This document shows, one piece after another, positions 22,255 to 61,386 of a DNA stretch of 64,000 nt. A model generated the notes under the pieces. That model was not told the origin of the DNA. It did not search any database and saw only the letters and a program-made list of their open reading frames with translations. Positions within the stretch are counted from its first letter, which is position 1; each line of letters starts with the position of its first letter. The stretch comes from Diphasiastrum complanatum. Taxonomy: Eukaryota; Streptophyta; Lycopodiopsida; Lycopodiales; Lycopodiaceae. The DNA lies in contig CM055101.1 in the NCBI GenBank assembly GCA_029204225.1, positions 33,421,683 through 33,485,682 of the forward strand. The letters are read 5' to 3'. Made by a program: the position numbers and the translations under genes.

Positions 22255-23450
22255 TTGGAAAGATAATCAAAACTTTAAAAACAAATGGTGGAGGTGAATT
22301 CAAACCCGACAATTTGATTCACTTTCATAAAGTACATGAAATTAGGCATCATCTTATATTGTTTCATTAACTATAAAAACTGGAATTGTGGAGTGGAAGA
22401 ACCGAATCCTTGTTGAATGTGTCAAAAGCATGTTGAAAGCACATGGCTTGAGAAATTATCTTTGGAAGTTCATATGCAAAATACCTTTAAAATCGATCAC
22501 CAACAAAAAGTTGACAGGGTATGATTTCTAAAGAAGTTTATAGGTCAGGTTTTGCTCATCTGAGAACTTTCAGATGTATTGCTTTTGTGCTTATTCCTAT
22601 TGAGACCAAGAGAAAACCAAATTCAAAGTCACTCAAGTGTACTTGATTCCATATCCCTAATGAATAAGTCTATAATTATGAATCTTAGGGATTTGTTGTT
22701 AAAGACGAGCATCTCACATTTAGACTTCAAAAAGTGTTTCATGGTTTTAAACAATCTCCAACAATTTGGTTGTTCATTGTTGATGAATATATGTTAAGAT
22801 TCAATTTCTTGAGAGAGGATCGTGACAATCTTTACATCATGCATGAAAATGATGAAATTTTCAGTCTCATTATTTATGTTGATGGCCTAATAATTACTAG
22901 AAGCTGCAATAACTTATAAAGACAAAGTCTTTCTCTTGAATCTGATATGAAAGATATTGGCGAACATTGTGACTGACTTGGTTTTCAAATTTAGCATCAA
23001 CATGATGTTTATTCTTTACTTAAGCAAAGCATGTCAAAAAAACTTTAAAGAAATCTAATATGTTTGACTGTAAGGCAATTTGGACACCCATGTAAGCCAA
23101 TCTTGAGCTAACTAGCTTCAATGATATGGGTGTTGTAAATGAAATACTATTCAGATGGTTGGATCCCTTATCTATATGAACGTCCACACTTGTCTTGACA
23201 TTTTAGTTGCAGTTAGTGTGATTAGTCAATTTATATCACATCCAAGGGTATTACGTTGGAGAGCAGCCAACTGAGTGTTGAGGTCTCTTGAAGAAACTTT
23301 TGACCATGGACGTGAGTATTACTTTTAAAGTAATTTGGTCCTTCATGGATATTGTGATGTTGACTGAGCAACTCCCACTTAGGAAACACCGTTTCTCAAA
23401 ATATAAGCTGCACATTTTAGTTGTGGGTAACAAATTTCCCTCAGAAAACT
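22255..23450 (+). pseudogene. Eroded Copia integrase-RT-RNase H remnant
   Basis: The frames, with many shifts, give an integrase piece (LKTNGGGEFKPDN, NRSPTKS, AHLRTFRCIAFVLIP), then RT (KVFHGFKQSPTIWLF, FSLIIYVDGLIITRS) and RNase H (ISQFISHPRVLRWRA-like text, SNLVLHGYCD). The RT catalytic YVDD has become YVDG. The N-terminal half of RT is missing between the integrase and RT pieces. Not functional. Confidence 0.75.
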
Positions 23451-23742
23451 TGTATTGCCATGCTATTGTGTTGCAATCACCGTTTTATTTAAGTGTTGTG
23501 TTTGAGCAAATTTTCAACATCATTTTATGACAACATTTCTCATTTCCTGTTTCAGGGGGCTGCTTTTCCTGGGTGAGATTCCCAAACCATAAATTCAACA
23601 AAAGATTTATTGCACAAAAGTGTCTCGTGTCCAAAACCCTTTGTCAGCTATCTAACCAATCTTTCAAGATCTTTTGAACATTAGCAAACTGTCAAAATAT
23701 AGTTCATACATCATGTTTTAATGCCTATAGAGGAACTTGGTT

Positions 23743-25185
23743 CCTTAGATCTTAACATCTACGAAGGCTATACCATCCCTTCAACTGAACAGAATATCAC
23801 AAATATCAAAACAACATATTCTAATAAATCTGTTCAGGGTAGTTGCAACTGGATTCACGCTTCATCTTCCAAACATAGCCAGTTTATGATATTTACTCAC
23901 ACAAAATGCTGGCAGTTTTCATCATGAATTCTGTAGCTGGTGAACCTAAAATAATTTGAAAACCAATCCCTAATGTGAAAATTTCAAGTTCGAACTCAAG
24001 TCAAAGTTTCAAAATATAAAGCAAGAACTAACATGCATGTTAGACTGAAGCAAATTGCACCACAACTGTTTTGAACATTAAAAGATCCATCAATATGCTG
24101 ACCTTAGATCTTAACATCTACAAAGGCTATACCATCCCTTCAACTGAACAGAATATCACAAATATCAAAACAACATATTCTAATAAATCTGTTCAGGGTA
24201 GTTGCAACTGGATTCACGCTTCATCTTCCAAATAGCCAGTTCTTGCATGATATTTACTCACACAAAATGCTGGCAGTTTTCATCATGAATTCTGTAGCTG
24301 GTGAACCTAAAATAGTTTGAAAACCAATCTCTAATGTGAAAATTTCAAGTTCGAGCTCAAGTCAAAGTTTCAAAATATAAAGCAAGAACTAACATGCATG
24401 TTAGACTGAAGCAAATTGCACCACAACTGTTTTGAACATTAAAAGATCCATCAATATGCTGACCTTAGATCTTAACATCTACGAAGGCTATACCATCCCT
24501 TCAACTGAACAGAATATCACAAATATCAAAACAGCATATTCTAATAAATCTGTTCAGGGTAGTTGCAACTGGATTCACGCTTCATCTTCCAAAAATAGCC
24601 AGTTCTTGCATGATATTTACTCACACAAAATGCTGGCAGTTTTCATCATGAATTCTGTAGCTGGTGAACCTAAAATAATTTGAAAACCAATCTCTAATGT
24701 GAAAATTTCAAGTTCGAACTCAAGTCAAAGTTTCAAAATATAAAGCAAGAACTAACATACATGTTAGACCGAAGCAAATTGCACCACAACTGTTTTGAAC
24801 ATTAAAAGATCCATCAATATGCTGACCTTAAATCTTAACATCTACGAAGGCTATACCATCCCTTCAACTGAACAGAATATCACAAATATCAAAACAACAT
24901 ATTCTAATAAATCTGTTCAGGGTAGTTGCAACTGGATTCACGCTTCATCTTCCAAAAATAGCCAGTTCTTGCATGATATTTACTCACACAAAATGCTGGC
25001 AGTTTTCATCATGAATTCTGTGGCTGGTGAACCTAAAATAATTTGAAAACCAATCTCTAATGTGAAAATTTCAAGTTCAAACTCAAGTCAAAGTTTCAAA
25101 ATATAAAGCAAGAACTAACATGCATGTTAGACTGAAGCAAATTGCACAACTGTTTTGAACATTAAAAGATCCATCAATATGCTGA
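23743..25185. repeat. 361-bp tandem array, four near-identical copies
   Basis: Units begin at CCTTAGATCTTAACATCTAC near 23743, 24102, 24463 and 24826 (spacing 359, 361, 363). Differences are a few substitutions and 1-3 base indels per copy. Each unit has a short plus-strand frame (LNIYEGYTIPSTEQNITNIK) that stops before the next unit, so I do not think it is a protein gene. The array lies about 1 kb past the HflX stop codon. Confidence 0.95.
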
Positions 25186-25949
25186 TCTGATCAATTGAGT
25201 TAGCTAATTTTGCAGATATCCATTGCTTCTATGCTACACTCAAACTTCAAAGGTTCTTCATGAAGATAAAGGTGGCATGAGGTAGTCCAACTGCACTTCT
25301 ATCTGGCACAAAAGGTCTTGGCTAGTACATTTAACATGGAGATCACTCAAACAAAAGAAGCTGATAGTCTTGAACAAATCATTTTGACCCACACTATCTA
25401 GTCCTCAGTGAATGAAAGTTAATCATAGGAAATTGAACATGAGAAGGACCTAATTATAGCTAAAATAACACGGATTAAGCCCAATATCAGTCCCATCATT
25501 TCTAATAAGAAGGATAGAGCTGAGGATTCATACTCAAGTATGCTGAGGCGCCTGATAGTGTGCTAAGAACTACCAGGTTAAATACAAAATGACTTTAAAG
25601 CATCTGGTTGCTGAGTGGTAAGTCATTTAAATGAAAAACCATCAGATATAACCCACAAAGAAACTGACGTTCGTTGAAAGCAAGTGTAAGAAACACAAAC
25701 ATATAGCTTTTCATTGCATCATGGTGGAAAATTGAAAAAAGTTAGAAGCAACACAATTTAGTGCAGTCATGTGGTCTCTCAACTACATTCATCTTTTCTA
25801 AAAAGCAATCTCTCTCGAGTTGCAAAGGACATTACAGGGAAAATTTACAAATAGCCAACAACTCTCAATCAATAGAAAATCTGCAAACATTTAACACGAC
25901 CAATAATCCAGAAGTTAACTTCACGTATCACTGATACTTCGTAATCATG
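25186..25949. other. Spacer between the 361-bp array and the HflX 3' region, no gene recognised
   Basis: No coding motif seen on either strand. Part may belong to the HflX 3' UTR. Confidence 0.4.
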
Positions 25950-26179
25950 CTGTCTATGATACAATTGCACATATGTAGCACTTTTGCTATGTATAGCAAT
26001 GCTTGGTTAGTCACAGCAACTTTTGAGCCAGGAAATCTCTGAAGAACCCATATAGCTGCTAGCACACTGTCTATGATACAATTGCACATTTGTAGTAATT
26101 GCATGTGTTATGTATAGTAATGCTTGGCTAATCACAGCAACATTTGAAGCAGGAAATCTCTGAAGAACCCATATAGCTG

Positions 26180-26186
<7 letters not shown>
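25950..26186. repeat. 117-bp tandem duplication spanning the HflX stop codon
   Basis: Two copies start at CTGTCTATGATACAATTGCA (25950 and 26067) and end with ATATAGCTGCTAGCAC. The copy nearer the gene contains the stop codon at 26180-26182; the other now lies in the 3' UTR. Confidence 0.85.
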
Positions 26187-53795
<27,609 letters not shown>

Positions 53796-53834
53796 GGAAA
53801 GAAGAGATGAGGTTACACGCACCCCATACCAAGC

Positions 53835-53847
53835 ATATATATATATA
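53835..53847 (-). promoter_or_regulatory. Candidate TATA box of HflX
   Basis: TATATATATATA on the minus strand lies about 40 bases upstream of the chosen ATG, implying a very short leader of roughly 10-20 bases. AT-rich sequence is common here, so this is tentative. Confidence 0.4.
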
Positions 53848-53859
53848 GGTAATGGATTG

Positions 53860-55400
53860 TTGTAAAAAAAAAAATTGGCACATCATGAATGGTTTGTTTG
53901 TAGGTACATTGTAAGGATATAATCACAAGTCCTATTGTGTAGCCATGGTATCAATAAGATGAGATGAGAATCTAGGCTTACAACTTTTTTCCCTTTCTTT
54001 TCATCTATTCTCACCTCCCCCTCTCGTCTATACCCCTTTCAACTTCATTTTTTCCACCCTCACGGTTTCACATTGCCACGTTTGCCAATGTCCCAGACAA
54101 ACACAGGTGCCGACTACTCATTATCATACATAATGTGTCACTAAAATTTTTTTAAAACATTGTTTACTTTTTATTAAGATTTCAAAAAAGGATTTAGACT
54201 CGATCTAATTTGGGTGGGCAAGTCCATCTCAAGCACAATATGCCTGAGAATATGTATTCTATAAACGATGAAAGCTTAACAACAATGATCTATTGCGTTC
54301 TTGCTTTAGCTAACGAAGATGGGTCATGACTGTCCAAAAATAGTTTGCAAAAGACCACCAAAAGATTTTTAAGAAGGAACCTCTCCATCTCCATTACCTA
54401 CTACATAATGGATGGATGCCAATTAGCATTAATTTACATCTCAATGTGTCCAACTCTTTAGGAGGGAGCCTTACAAGTGTAACCCCTCATTTGAATCTCA
54501 AATTTTACATGAACGTAATAGTGTAAAGTCTCTCAGTGGGGCTTCGCGCAAGCAAGAGACATTCTTGCCTGATGAGAGGGCTTGTTGTATATCAACTAAA
54601 CAATATTGCGTTCATTTATTACAATAGCATCATAGAAATGTTGGGGATTGGGATTCTACCTTTGGACAAGCCTTATGGCATAAATTACTTGCCTCCCCAA
54701 AAGAAAGAGAGAATGATTTAATTATATTTAGGATTACTCTTTACTATTCAAATCAATTCAATAGTTGCTACTTGGTGTGATATCATTTAATTGACTTTAG
54801 TTGAATATCATAGTAGGCATCTAAAACAGCTGTGAGAAATGCAAATAATTTAGGTGTCTAAGACGACCATGCTTTATTCAACAATAATTAGTGAAGATTG
54901 AACAAATCAGATTTAGAAGGAAAGTAAGAGCAAACACTAAGCACATAATGAATTATTAACAAATACAGAGAATAAGTTTACTCAATGATGCATTAACTGA
55001 ACATGTATAATGAGGCTACTGGAAATGAATATCAACCAGATTATTATAAAAAATCCCATGAGCAATCAAGCACTAAAGTGTTCAAAAAAGGGTGCTAAGC
55101 ATAATGATCCTACTCTGCTCCGTCTCTCAAGTTTTCATCATCTTGATCTACATAATGTCATTCTATACATACACATGGAGTTAGAGAGTTTATTGTTTGA
55201 TGCAATCTTGCAAAGTATGTTACTCTAATTTGAGAGTTTATATGAATAGACGGATCATAAGGTTTTATTTTGCATTTTTTGACTAACAGTGAAGTATTTT
55301 CACTTGTAAAAATATGATTGTGCAGTGATGTTGTTGCGACTAAATTAGACAAAGGAAATGCTTCATTTTGAGTGGCACCATAAAAATGTCAAATAATACC
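53860..55400. other. Intergenic region upstream of HflX, no gene recognised
   Basis: AT-rich with no conserved frame. A short open frame at 54536-54721 shows no known motif. Confidence 0.4.
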
Positions 55401-55402
55401 GA

Positions 55403-56000
55403 TCATTCTTTTTTGGAGTTGGCATTTTCGTTGACATGCCCATAACCACAGTCACGACAAAATGGTACAAATTTTCCTTTATTTGGACATTCTGCAACTC
55501 TGTGATTTTCTCCACATGCAAAGCATCTAAGTGGTGCTCTGGTCCAGTTTCTAGATGCTTGTTGTTGCGTGGAAGCATAAATAGCATGTTGTTCTGAAGA
55601 TCCACCTTCTTGATCATTACTATAGTTCCATTGCTCGACACTTTTGTAAGGTTCTGGTTCCATCAAATTGGCAGGAGGAGCGGGGTGCTTTCGTGGGGCA
55701 GGTAAGTCTAATCGTTTCGGGTATCCAAGAGCAGATTGACGAGGTCTAGCTACCGGATTTCGTCCATAATGTGGTTCTCGATATCCCCTCTGGGCATACC
55801 GTTGCTGAATTCTCCGAGGATTGAAGTTGCAAGAGGCAGTCTCATGATCAGGCAAATTACACAAATACTGATTTCCATTCGTTTTTTCAATTGAGGACAC
55901 TCATTCATTGTGTGATTTCCTGTACAAATAGAACACCAGACATTTTTCCTAGTAGGAAAAGTCTTTGCAAACTTCTCAGGTTCCTCTGATATTATTACAG
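55403..56000 (-). pseudogene. Retroelement gag-like frame with several zinc-knuckle motifs
   Basis: The minus strand first reads FAKTFPTRKNVWCSICTGNH followed by TMNEC (knuckle CX2CX3HX4C), then after a frameshift YLCNLPDHETASC, an Arg/Pro-rich linker (RRIQQRYAQRGYREPHYGR), and LRCFACGENHRVAECPNKGK with FCRDCGYGHVN. Two clear CX2CX3HX4C knuckles and two knuckle-like remnants point to an RNA-binding gag C-terminus of a retroelement, lineage unknown. No protease or RT follows. It lies about 1 kb downstream of the methylase exons on the same strand. Confidence 0.55.
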
Positions 56001-57000
56001 ATGCTGAAAGTGCCTAACGAATATCGAATAAAAAAATCATGCCGCCGAACTACATCAAGGAATGTTGAGCAACCAAGGAGGAGTTCCAAAATCCAAATTC
56101 ACCTGGAATGCCAATATCAGAAGGTCAACAAGTTGTAAATCGGCCCATGAACAAAAACAAAGCCCAGCACCTTCCCAACAGATTTTACAGCGAAGGGAAT
56201 AAAAGCATGGCAGAGCCGATATAGGATTTACATCTATTTGCGATATGACGTTAGAAACCCTTAGAAGGTGCACTGTACTCGTAAGCCAAAGGCACGAGAA
56301 GTAGAAATAGATCTAAATACCAATGGGCCAAAAATAAAAAGGGACCCAAGTAGTTCTAAAATGCATTTGATTCTTAACTTTTTATGATAGTCAAAAGTTG
56401 TTATGGCACATGGTTTTGGGTGAACCAAAAACCCTAACCTTAGCTTTGTATATAAGTAGAGATGTGACACCATTTTGTAATCACTTTTCACTTGTATGAT
56501 TAGAGATTGAGAGAGAGAGAGAAGAAAGCCTCCTCCTCCATTTTCCTACTTTAACACTGTTGCGAGTTGAGTGAGAAAGTTTGCGATGTTCTCCTAAGGT
56601 ATTTAAGATTTTCTGTGCATGTCAGTTTTTAAAACCACCTATTTTTTAAAAGTTTTTTTTTTTAAAAACTAAAAATATATATCACCATCCACGATACATT
56701 TATAGATCTAGAAACATGTAACAATCAGATTCTACCAATCAAACAAACATTACACTATTCTTATGCTCTACTTAATTACCAAAAACAAACAGTTTTGAAT
56801 ATTTGAAATTCAAAAACCATGGTGTTATATTGATTCATTAGTTATCAACATTTTGTCGAATCATATCATCCATGATATGATTCTAGATATCTAACATTGA
56901 TCATTTTTTTCAAATCCATCTTCTTCCTCTTTCTCCTCATCCCTTCCTCTTCAGGTTTATCATTGTCAAAACCTCATTCCCCGCCGATCATTTCCTCATC
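56001..57000. other. AT-rich spacer with LTR-like plus-strand leader
   Basis: TATATAAGTAGAG near 56451 followed by a GAGAGA-containing leader looks like a plus-strand LTR promoter, but no partner LTR was found. No coding motif. Confidence 0.35.
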
Positions 57001-57002
57001 TG

Positions 57003-57899
57003 CTAGCCCACCAAACTCATCATTGGCTCCATAGAAGCCATTTGGAACTTATTGTTGTCAGCAACAATAATTGCCCCCACCTCCTGATCTTCATCAGGGT
57101 GCTCATTTGTGGCAGCTACACGCATTTCAGTATAATGAGCTTGTATTTCATCAAGCTCAAGGGCAATGCAATGTCTCCTAAGCTTCACTGCACACAATGC
57201 TGTTGTCCTTGAAATTGAACACAATAATATTTAAGGAGGGATTTTTTAAAAATGATTATATATGTACCAACACGTAATCTTTGTAATAAATATTTACCTG
57301 TTCTTGCAAACAGATCTAACACACAGTCATTTTCACTTGAAAACAAGTTAATCAATCTGTTGATTAACCGTTGGGGCTTTTGGTAGGGATTCACAAGAGA
57401 ATGACTTCCTTCAACATGCCCTAGTTTCCGAGTGACGGTTGGAAAGCTAAGGACATTACTATAATCTTCATTACAGTGAGCTTTGACGCGCTTCTTCTCA
57501 ATGCTATCAAAGTATCTAATATTGATCATCTCAAAAGCGCTCAGCAATCTGGATCTCGGTGCATAACTGATATTTGTTTTGTGTCTAAAATTTGAATGCT
57601 ACAAAAAATATAAGAAATATATCTTAAAAATTATGATAAATTAGATATCTAAGAACATCATATAAAATGACATACCAAATAAGGCTCTTTGCCCCATGAG
57701 TGTGCTCCTTCAAGGATGCAAGAACAGAAGCTGCTTGAGCTGCACTATGAAATATTAAGAACCTCCAAAACGGAGAGGTTGTCAAGAACTTAAAATCAAG
57801 AACCATTTTGGACACTTGCTTGTAGGTAAAGACTTTTTCATCATTTATTAAATTGGGCAATCGGAAACCATATGGTATATCAGCAATAGCAAACCGATC
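57003..57899 (-). pseudogene. Beta-class N4/N6 DNA methyltransferase, C-terminal catalytic exons, probably decayed
   Basis: Exons inferred: 57899-57676, 57584-57298, 57207-57003. Exon A has IADIPYGF, the catalytic DPPY-type motif (here DIPY), and LDFKFLTTSPFWRFLIFHSA. Exon B has NPYQKPQRLINRLINLFSS (the HPTxKP helix) and VLDLFARTG (SAM-binding FxGxG, here FARTG). Exon C has TTALCAVKLRRHCIALELDE, finishing motif I, then a polar tail to TAG. The order DPPY before FxGxG is that of beta-class N4-cytosine/N6-adenine DNA methylases, mostly bacterial. Joining A to B creates TGA at the junction where Trp (TGG) is expected, and B to C is one base short, so it is probably a pseudogene unless I misplaced splice sites. 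No N-terminal exons were found to the right. Confidence 0.72.
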
Positions 57900-57974
57900 C
57901 TGCTTTGGAAGAAGATATATCACACATATACCTCTGTACATCACCGGACTAAGCTTATAGGTGTGCAACATCAC

Positions 57975-58940
57975 TTTTGTGAGAGAAAAATTAGCGAGTA
58001 AAGAAATAAATTTGGTATTTTGCCCATCAAAAGATGTATAACTAGCCCTACGTATTTATAATACACGTATTTTATGGCCACGTATTATACGCTTGTATAA
58101 TACTATGCACCTATGATTTGTACCAAACCTATTAGTAGAGGAAAGCATTTAGTGTTATCTGAAAAATTGCAGCTTACCTCCCATCTCGCTGAAGGGGGAC
58201 TGGTAACGTCTGATGCTGACGTAAACCATCAGACCAGTAACGATTGTTATATGTCGTCTTCAGAAATAGAACGTCGGTAGTGGTACACCTGTCAGCTCAT
58301 GGTAGGATAAGCCCTAACATGTAGTATGTTCAAGGATCAGAGCACTTTGTCTGAATGTGTTAGGAGAGTGTTTCCTTCAGGTCTTTGATTTGTTTTGCAG
58401 GGAAACTCGTAGCATAGTTTCTGTGTTTTACTGCACACTGTTTTTGTTCACGTTTTAATTCCTTTATGAACTGATATTTCAGCACATTGCAAACGGATTA
58501 CCCAAGATATTGCAGATTATGATGCATTATATATTGGTTTAGCAAACGTTTAATTTCAAACTTTCAGCTAAAGACATTATATCGGTGAGATAAAGATAAT
58601 AAGAATACAAACTAACACTTCATAAGCCAGAAATACATACTAATTACACTACACATGCTAAGATAGTTTGAAGCTGAGTAAATTGTTGACCCATTTAAGT
58701 CTTTAATTTAGTCGATTTCGTATGATCTGAGCTCTAAATCTTCTGCTCAGGAATTAAATAGTAAATAAAGTCCTGTGCAATATTCCTCATTATAAAGCCA
58801 TGTCTGGCAAGCAACGTATGATTGTATCTCAGAGTTCAAGAACCACCAATGAAATTATCATTCAGAAATCAGAACCGTTAACTTATTGACGCTATTCATC
58901 AGCATATAGTTATAATATAGACCGAGACGCAGCGACGATC
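57975..58940. other. No gene recognised
   Basis: AT-rich sequence. The expected upstream exons of the methylase were looked for on the minus strand and not seen. Confidence 0.4.
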
Positions 58941-58945
58941 TTTTA

Positions 58946-59329
58946 CTAAGCAGTTGTAGCTTCTTGAGCGGTAGCATCTCCACAATGGCCGTGTCTGCGT
59001 TTCCTCATCATTTTACAAATGAATACAACAACGCCTATCAGAATGGTTGCGCACAGGATCACTCCGATAGATATGCATGCTATTTTCCACGCTGAATTGC
59101 CGCCTGAGCCATGATTGGGAGACGGTACACCATGCCCAGGATCATGGTGAGTTGGAGCTGGCTTTGGTTGTGAAGACTCTCTAGGCGCTGGATCATTCGT
59201 GGGAAGAGGCATGCCATCATCCGATGCTGATACCAAATTTACATAGAAGAAGAGAATGGGTACCATGAGCAACCTTATCATCTGCACTGCTGATATATTG
59301 ATGAACTCAAGCTCTTTTCTGTTTTTCAT
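58946..59329 (-). CDS. Small secreted-domain, single-pass membrane protein, function unknown
   Basis: An intronless 127-codon frame starting MKNRKELEF. Residues about 15-36 (MIRLLMVPILFFYVNLVSAS) form a signal-peptide-like hydrophobic stretch ending VSAS. Residues about 40-80 are Pro/His/Gly-rich with PAP and PSP motifs, like short arabinogalactan-type ectodomains. Residues about 83-109 (IACISIGVILCATILIGVVV and following) are a clear transmembrane helix, followed by a basic KMMRKRRHGH stop-transfer and a short tail. It is predicted type I at the plasma membrane. An internal Met (MIRLLM) could be the true start. I do not recognise the family. The domain architecture argues for a real gene. 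Confidence 0.6.
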   Translation of the reverse strand: MKNRKELEFINISAVQMIRLLMVPILFFYVNLVSASDDGMPLPTNDPAPRESSQPKPAPTHHDPGHGVPSPNHGSGGNSAWKIACISIGVILCATILIGVVVFICKMMRKRRHGHCGDATAQEATTA

Positions 59330-59495
59330 ATTGAGCACGTGTATCTTCCTCCACCAGCAGGTTCCGTATCTCTGACTTTTGTTCTCTGTCTAAAACGTTT
59401 TTATGCTTTTCAACAACTTCCTTATCCAGAGAGTGATAATCAGCTATATTGATATTTAGCTCTAGACTGATAGGCTGCTATTGCATCTTAAGTGC

Positions 59496-59506
59496 TATAT
59501 ATATTA
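59496..59506 (-). promoter_or_regulatory. Candidate TATA box for the small membrane protein gene
   Basis: TAATATATATA on the minus strand, about 170 bases upstream of the ATG at 59329, giving a plausible leader of about 140 bases. Confidence 0.4.
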
Positions 59507-59676
59507 GAGAGCCATTCAAGTAATTTGTGCAAACGGAGCTGACAAACAACCGAAAGATAGACTTAGCTCACAATCAACTTGGAAGACGTAGAAAGGCAAC
59601 CTCACATACAATTCTCAAAGTCTTAGAATCGATGAGAAACCTGGAGCTGTATGAAGGTATGATCTGCCCTGCTCCT

Positions 59677-60989
59677 GCAAGTCAGCAGCAGTTGCGATCC
59701 GGTTGCAATATTGTACGATCTGCCAAAATTAGCATGCCTTACAAGTTAAGTTACACACTCATAAGTTGTTAAACCTTTGCTCAAAATGTGCAAATGAAGT
59801 GTGCAATCATAAATTTCAAATTTTAATGAATAGATAATGTGTATTTGGAGACCCATTGTAGAGTTGTAATTTGAGTTTACTTAAATCTTACATGTATAAA
59901 AATTTATTTGTGAATATTTGGTTACAATTTTGTTTTCCACTCTTTTAATGGACTTGTTTGTCTACTCCGTTGGAACACGACAAAGAGCAATGGCCCAAAG
60001 GTTTGTTCCATCATAAGGGTAGAAGGGTTGCAAGAAGGGACCATTCAATCATGTATTGTTGCTTCCAAAGTTTTACTGGCTTTTTGTCTCAAGAGACCAA
60101 GTTGGTATTTATTTTTATTTTTGTTTGAACCACTTAGGATCATCCAAAGAATCTCAAGATATACATGGGAAAACCAAGGAAGTGACTAGTGGGGGAGGTG
60201 GGTGTAAGGTCATTCTAAGGCTAGGCATTCACCTTGAGAGACTGGAAGAGCCTCAAAACATGAAGACATGGCCCTTTTGCCCCCTAAGATCAACTTCGAG
60301 GCTTTTTTTATTTGCTCAACAAAAAAAGAAATTGGTGTAATAACTACTTTTCCCACTAATTATTTGAAATTACATTGAATGCTGTCTAGTGAAGTACACC
60401 TCTATAGTACAAAGTAAAACCAAACAACCTAACATTAATATCTGTATAACCAATAACAAGTCACGAGACAAAAGCCCATTATCTCACATGATAATCTATG
60501 TGACAAAAGTCTTACAATAAATAGAAGAATATCGTTTTCATGATTTTGTTAATGATTCCATTCCTAAGGATTGCTTATTTTTAGGATTCCATTCATGAAG
60601 CTTATGTATGTCCAATGTTCCATTCACGAAGTATTTTCAAAATTCCATCCTTCACAACTGTTTATTCTGAGGGCTAAAAGTTGCAGCCAATCTAATCTAT
60701 AAAAAATAATGAGGTCTTATAATTGTTGTGCGGTAGGGAATGGGGGTCCCCAAACTCAATCCTAAACTTGATTCATGTAAGATTTAAGTTGACTCAAATT
60801 ATAACTCTACCAAATACTCATTATCTATTGCATGAAAACGTGAAATTTATGATTGCACAAATTTACACTTCATTTGCACATTTTGAGCAAAGGTTTAACA
60901 ACTTATGAGTGTGTAACATAACTTGTAAGACATGCTAATTTTGGCAGGTCGTACAATATTGCAACCGGATCCAACTGCTGCTGACTTGC
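59677..60989. mobile_element. Long inverted-repeat element, arms of about 217 bp, 879-bp centre
   Basis: The left arm 59677-59894 and the right arm 60774-60989 are reverse complements with roughly 10 percent difference and a few small indels (both contain GGTTGCAATATTGTACGA and TTAAACCTTTGCTCAAAATG). The centre has no recognisable transposase. Long arms with non-coding centre resemble a Mutator-like or foldback non-autonomous element. I could not find a clear target-site duplication. Confidence 0.75.
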
Positions 60990-61386
60990 CTTTCTCTTGT
61001 CTTTTTGCTTCATTCATCCAACGTAGCCTCCTTTGTAGACAGAGTGAGCCCAGAGAAATTCCAAGCGATCTTACAAAATTGGTGATGTTGTACCAAATAA
61101 GCACTTTCTTTTTTATTGCATTCACTTATTTTTTTAGTTATTTTTTTCTGAATGCTTTGGTGCTTGTGATAGATTATGTACTTCGCTCGATGACGATTTT
61201 GTATTATCTCAATTTTGATATTCCTATTGATTTGGAAACTTTATAAAAAAACAAGAATCAAAGGAGTTTCATTATATTCTCTTGAGGATCATTCCCATTA
61301 TAGGACTAAAACAAAGAGAACCTTGTATTCGTGGGCATAATGGACTACTAGGATATTATAAAAGATTGCAGAATTTTAAAAATAAA

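Noticed and set aside
23721-25046. Short proteins repeated in the 361-bp array as a repeat-protein gene
   Set aside because: Each unit has its own stop and indels between units are not multiples of three, so there is no selection for a continuous frame.
53796-53822. Extended HflX start giving nine extra residues
   Set aside because: The extension would begin at GTG, not ATG, and lies close to the TATA-like element; ATG at 53795 is the natural plant start.
57003-57899. tRNA or rRNA methyltransferase (Trm11/RlmKL-like, also with DPPY motif)
   Set aside because: Those have motif I before DPPY. Here the DPPY-type motif comes first, followed by an HPTxKP-like helix and FxGxG, the beta-class DNA methylase order.
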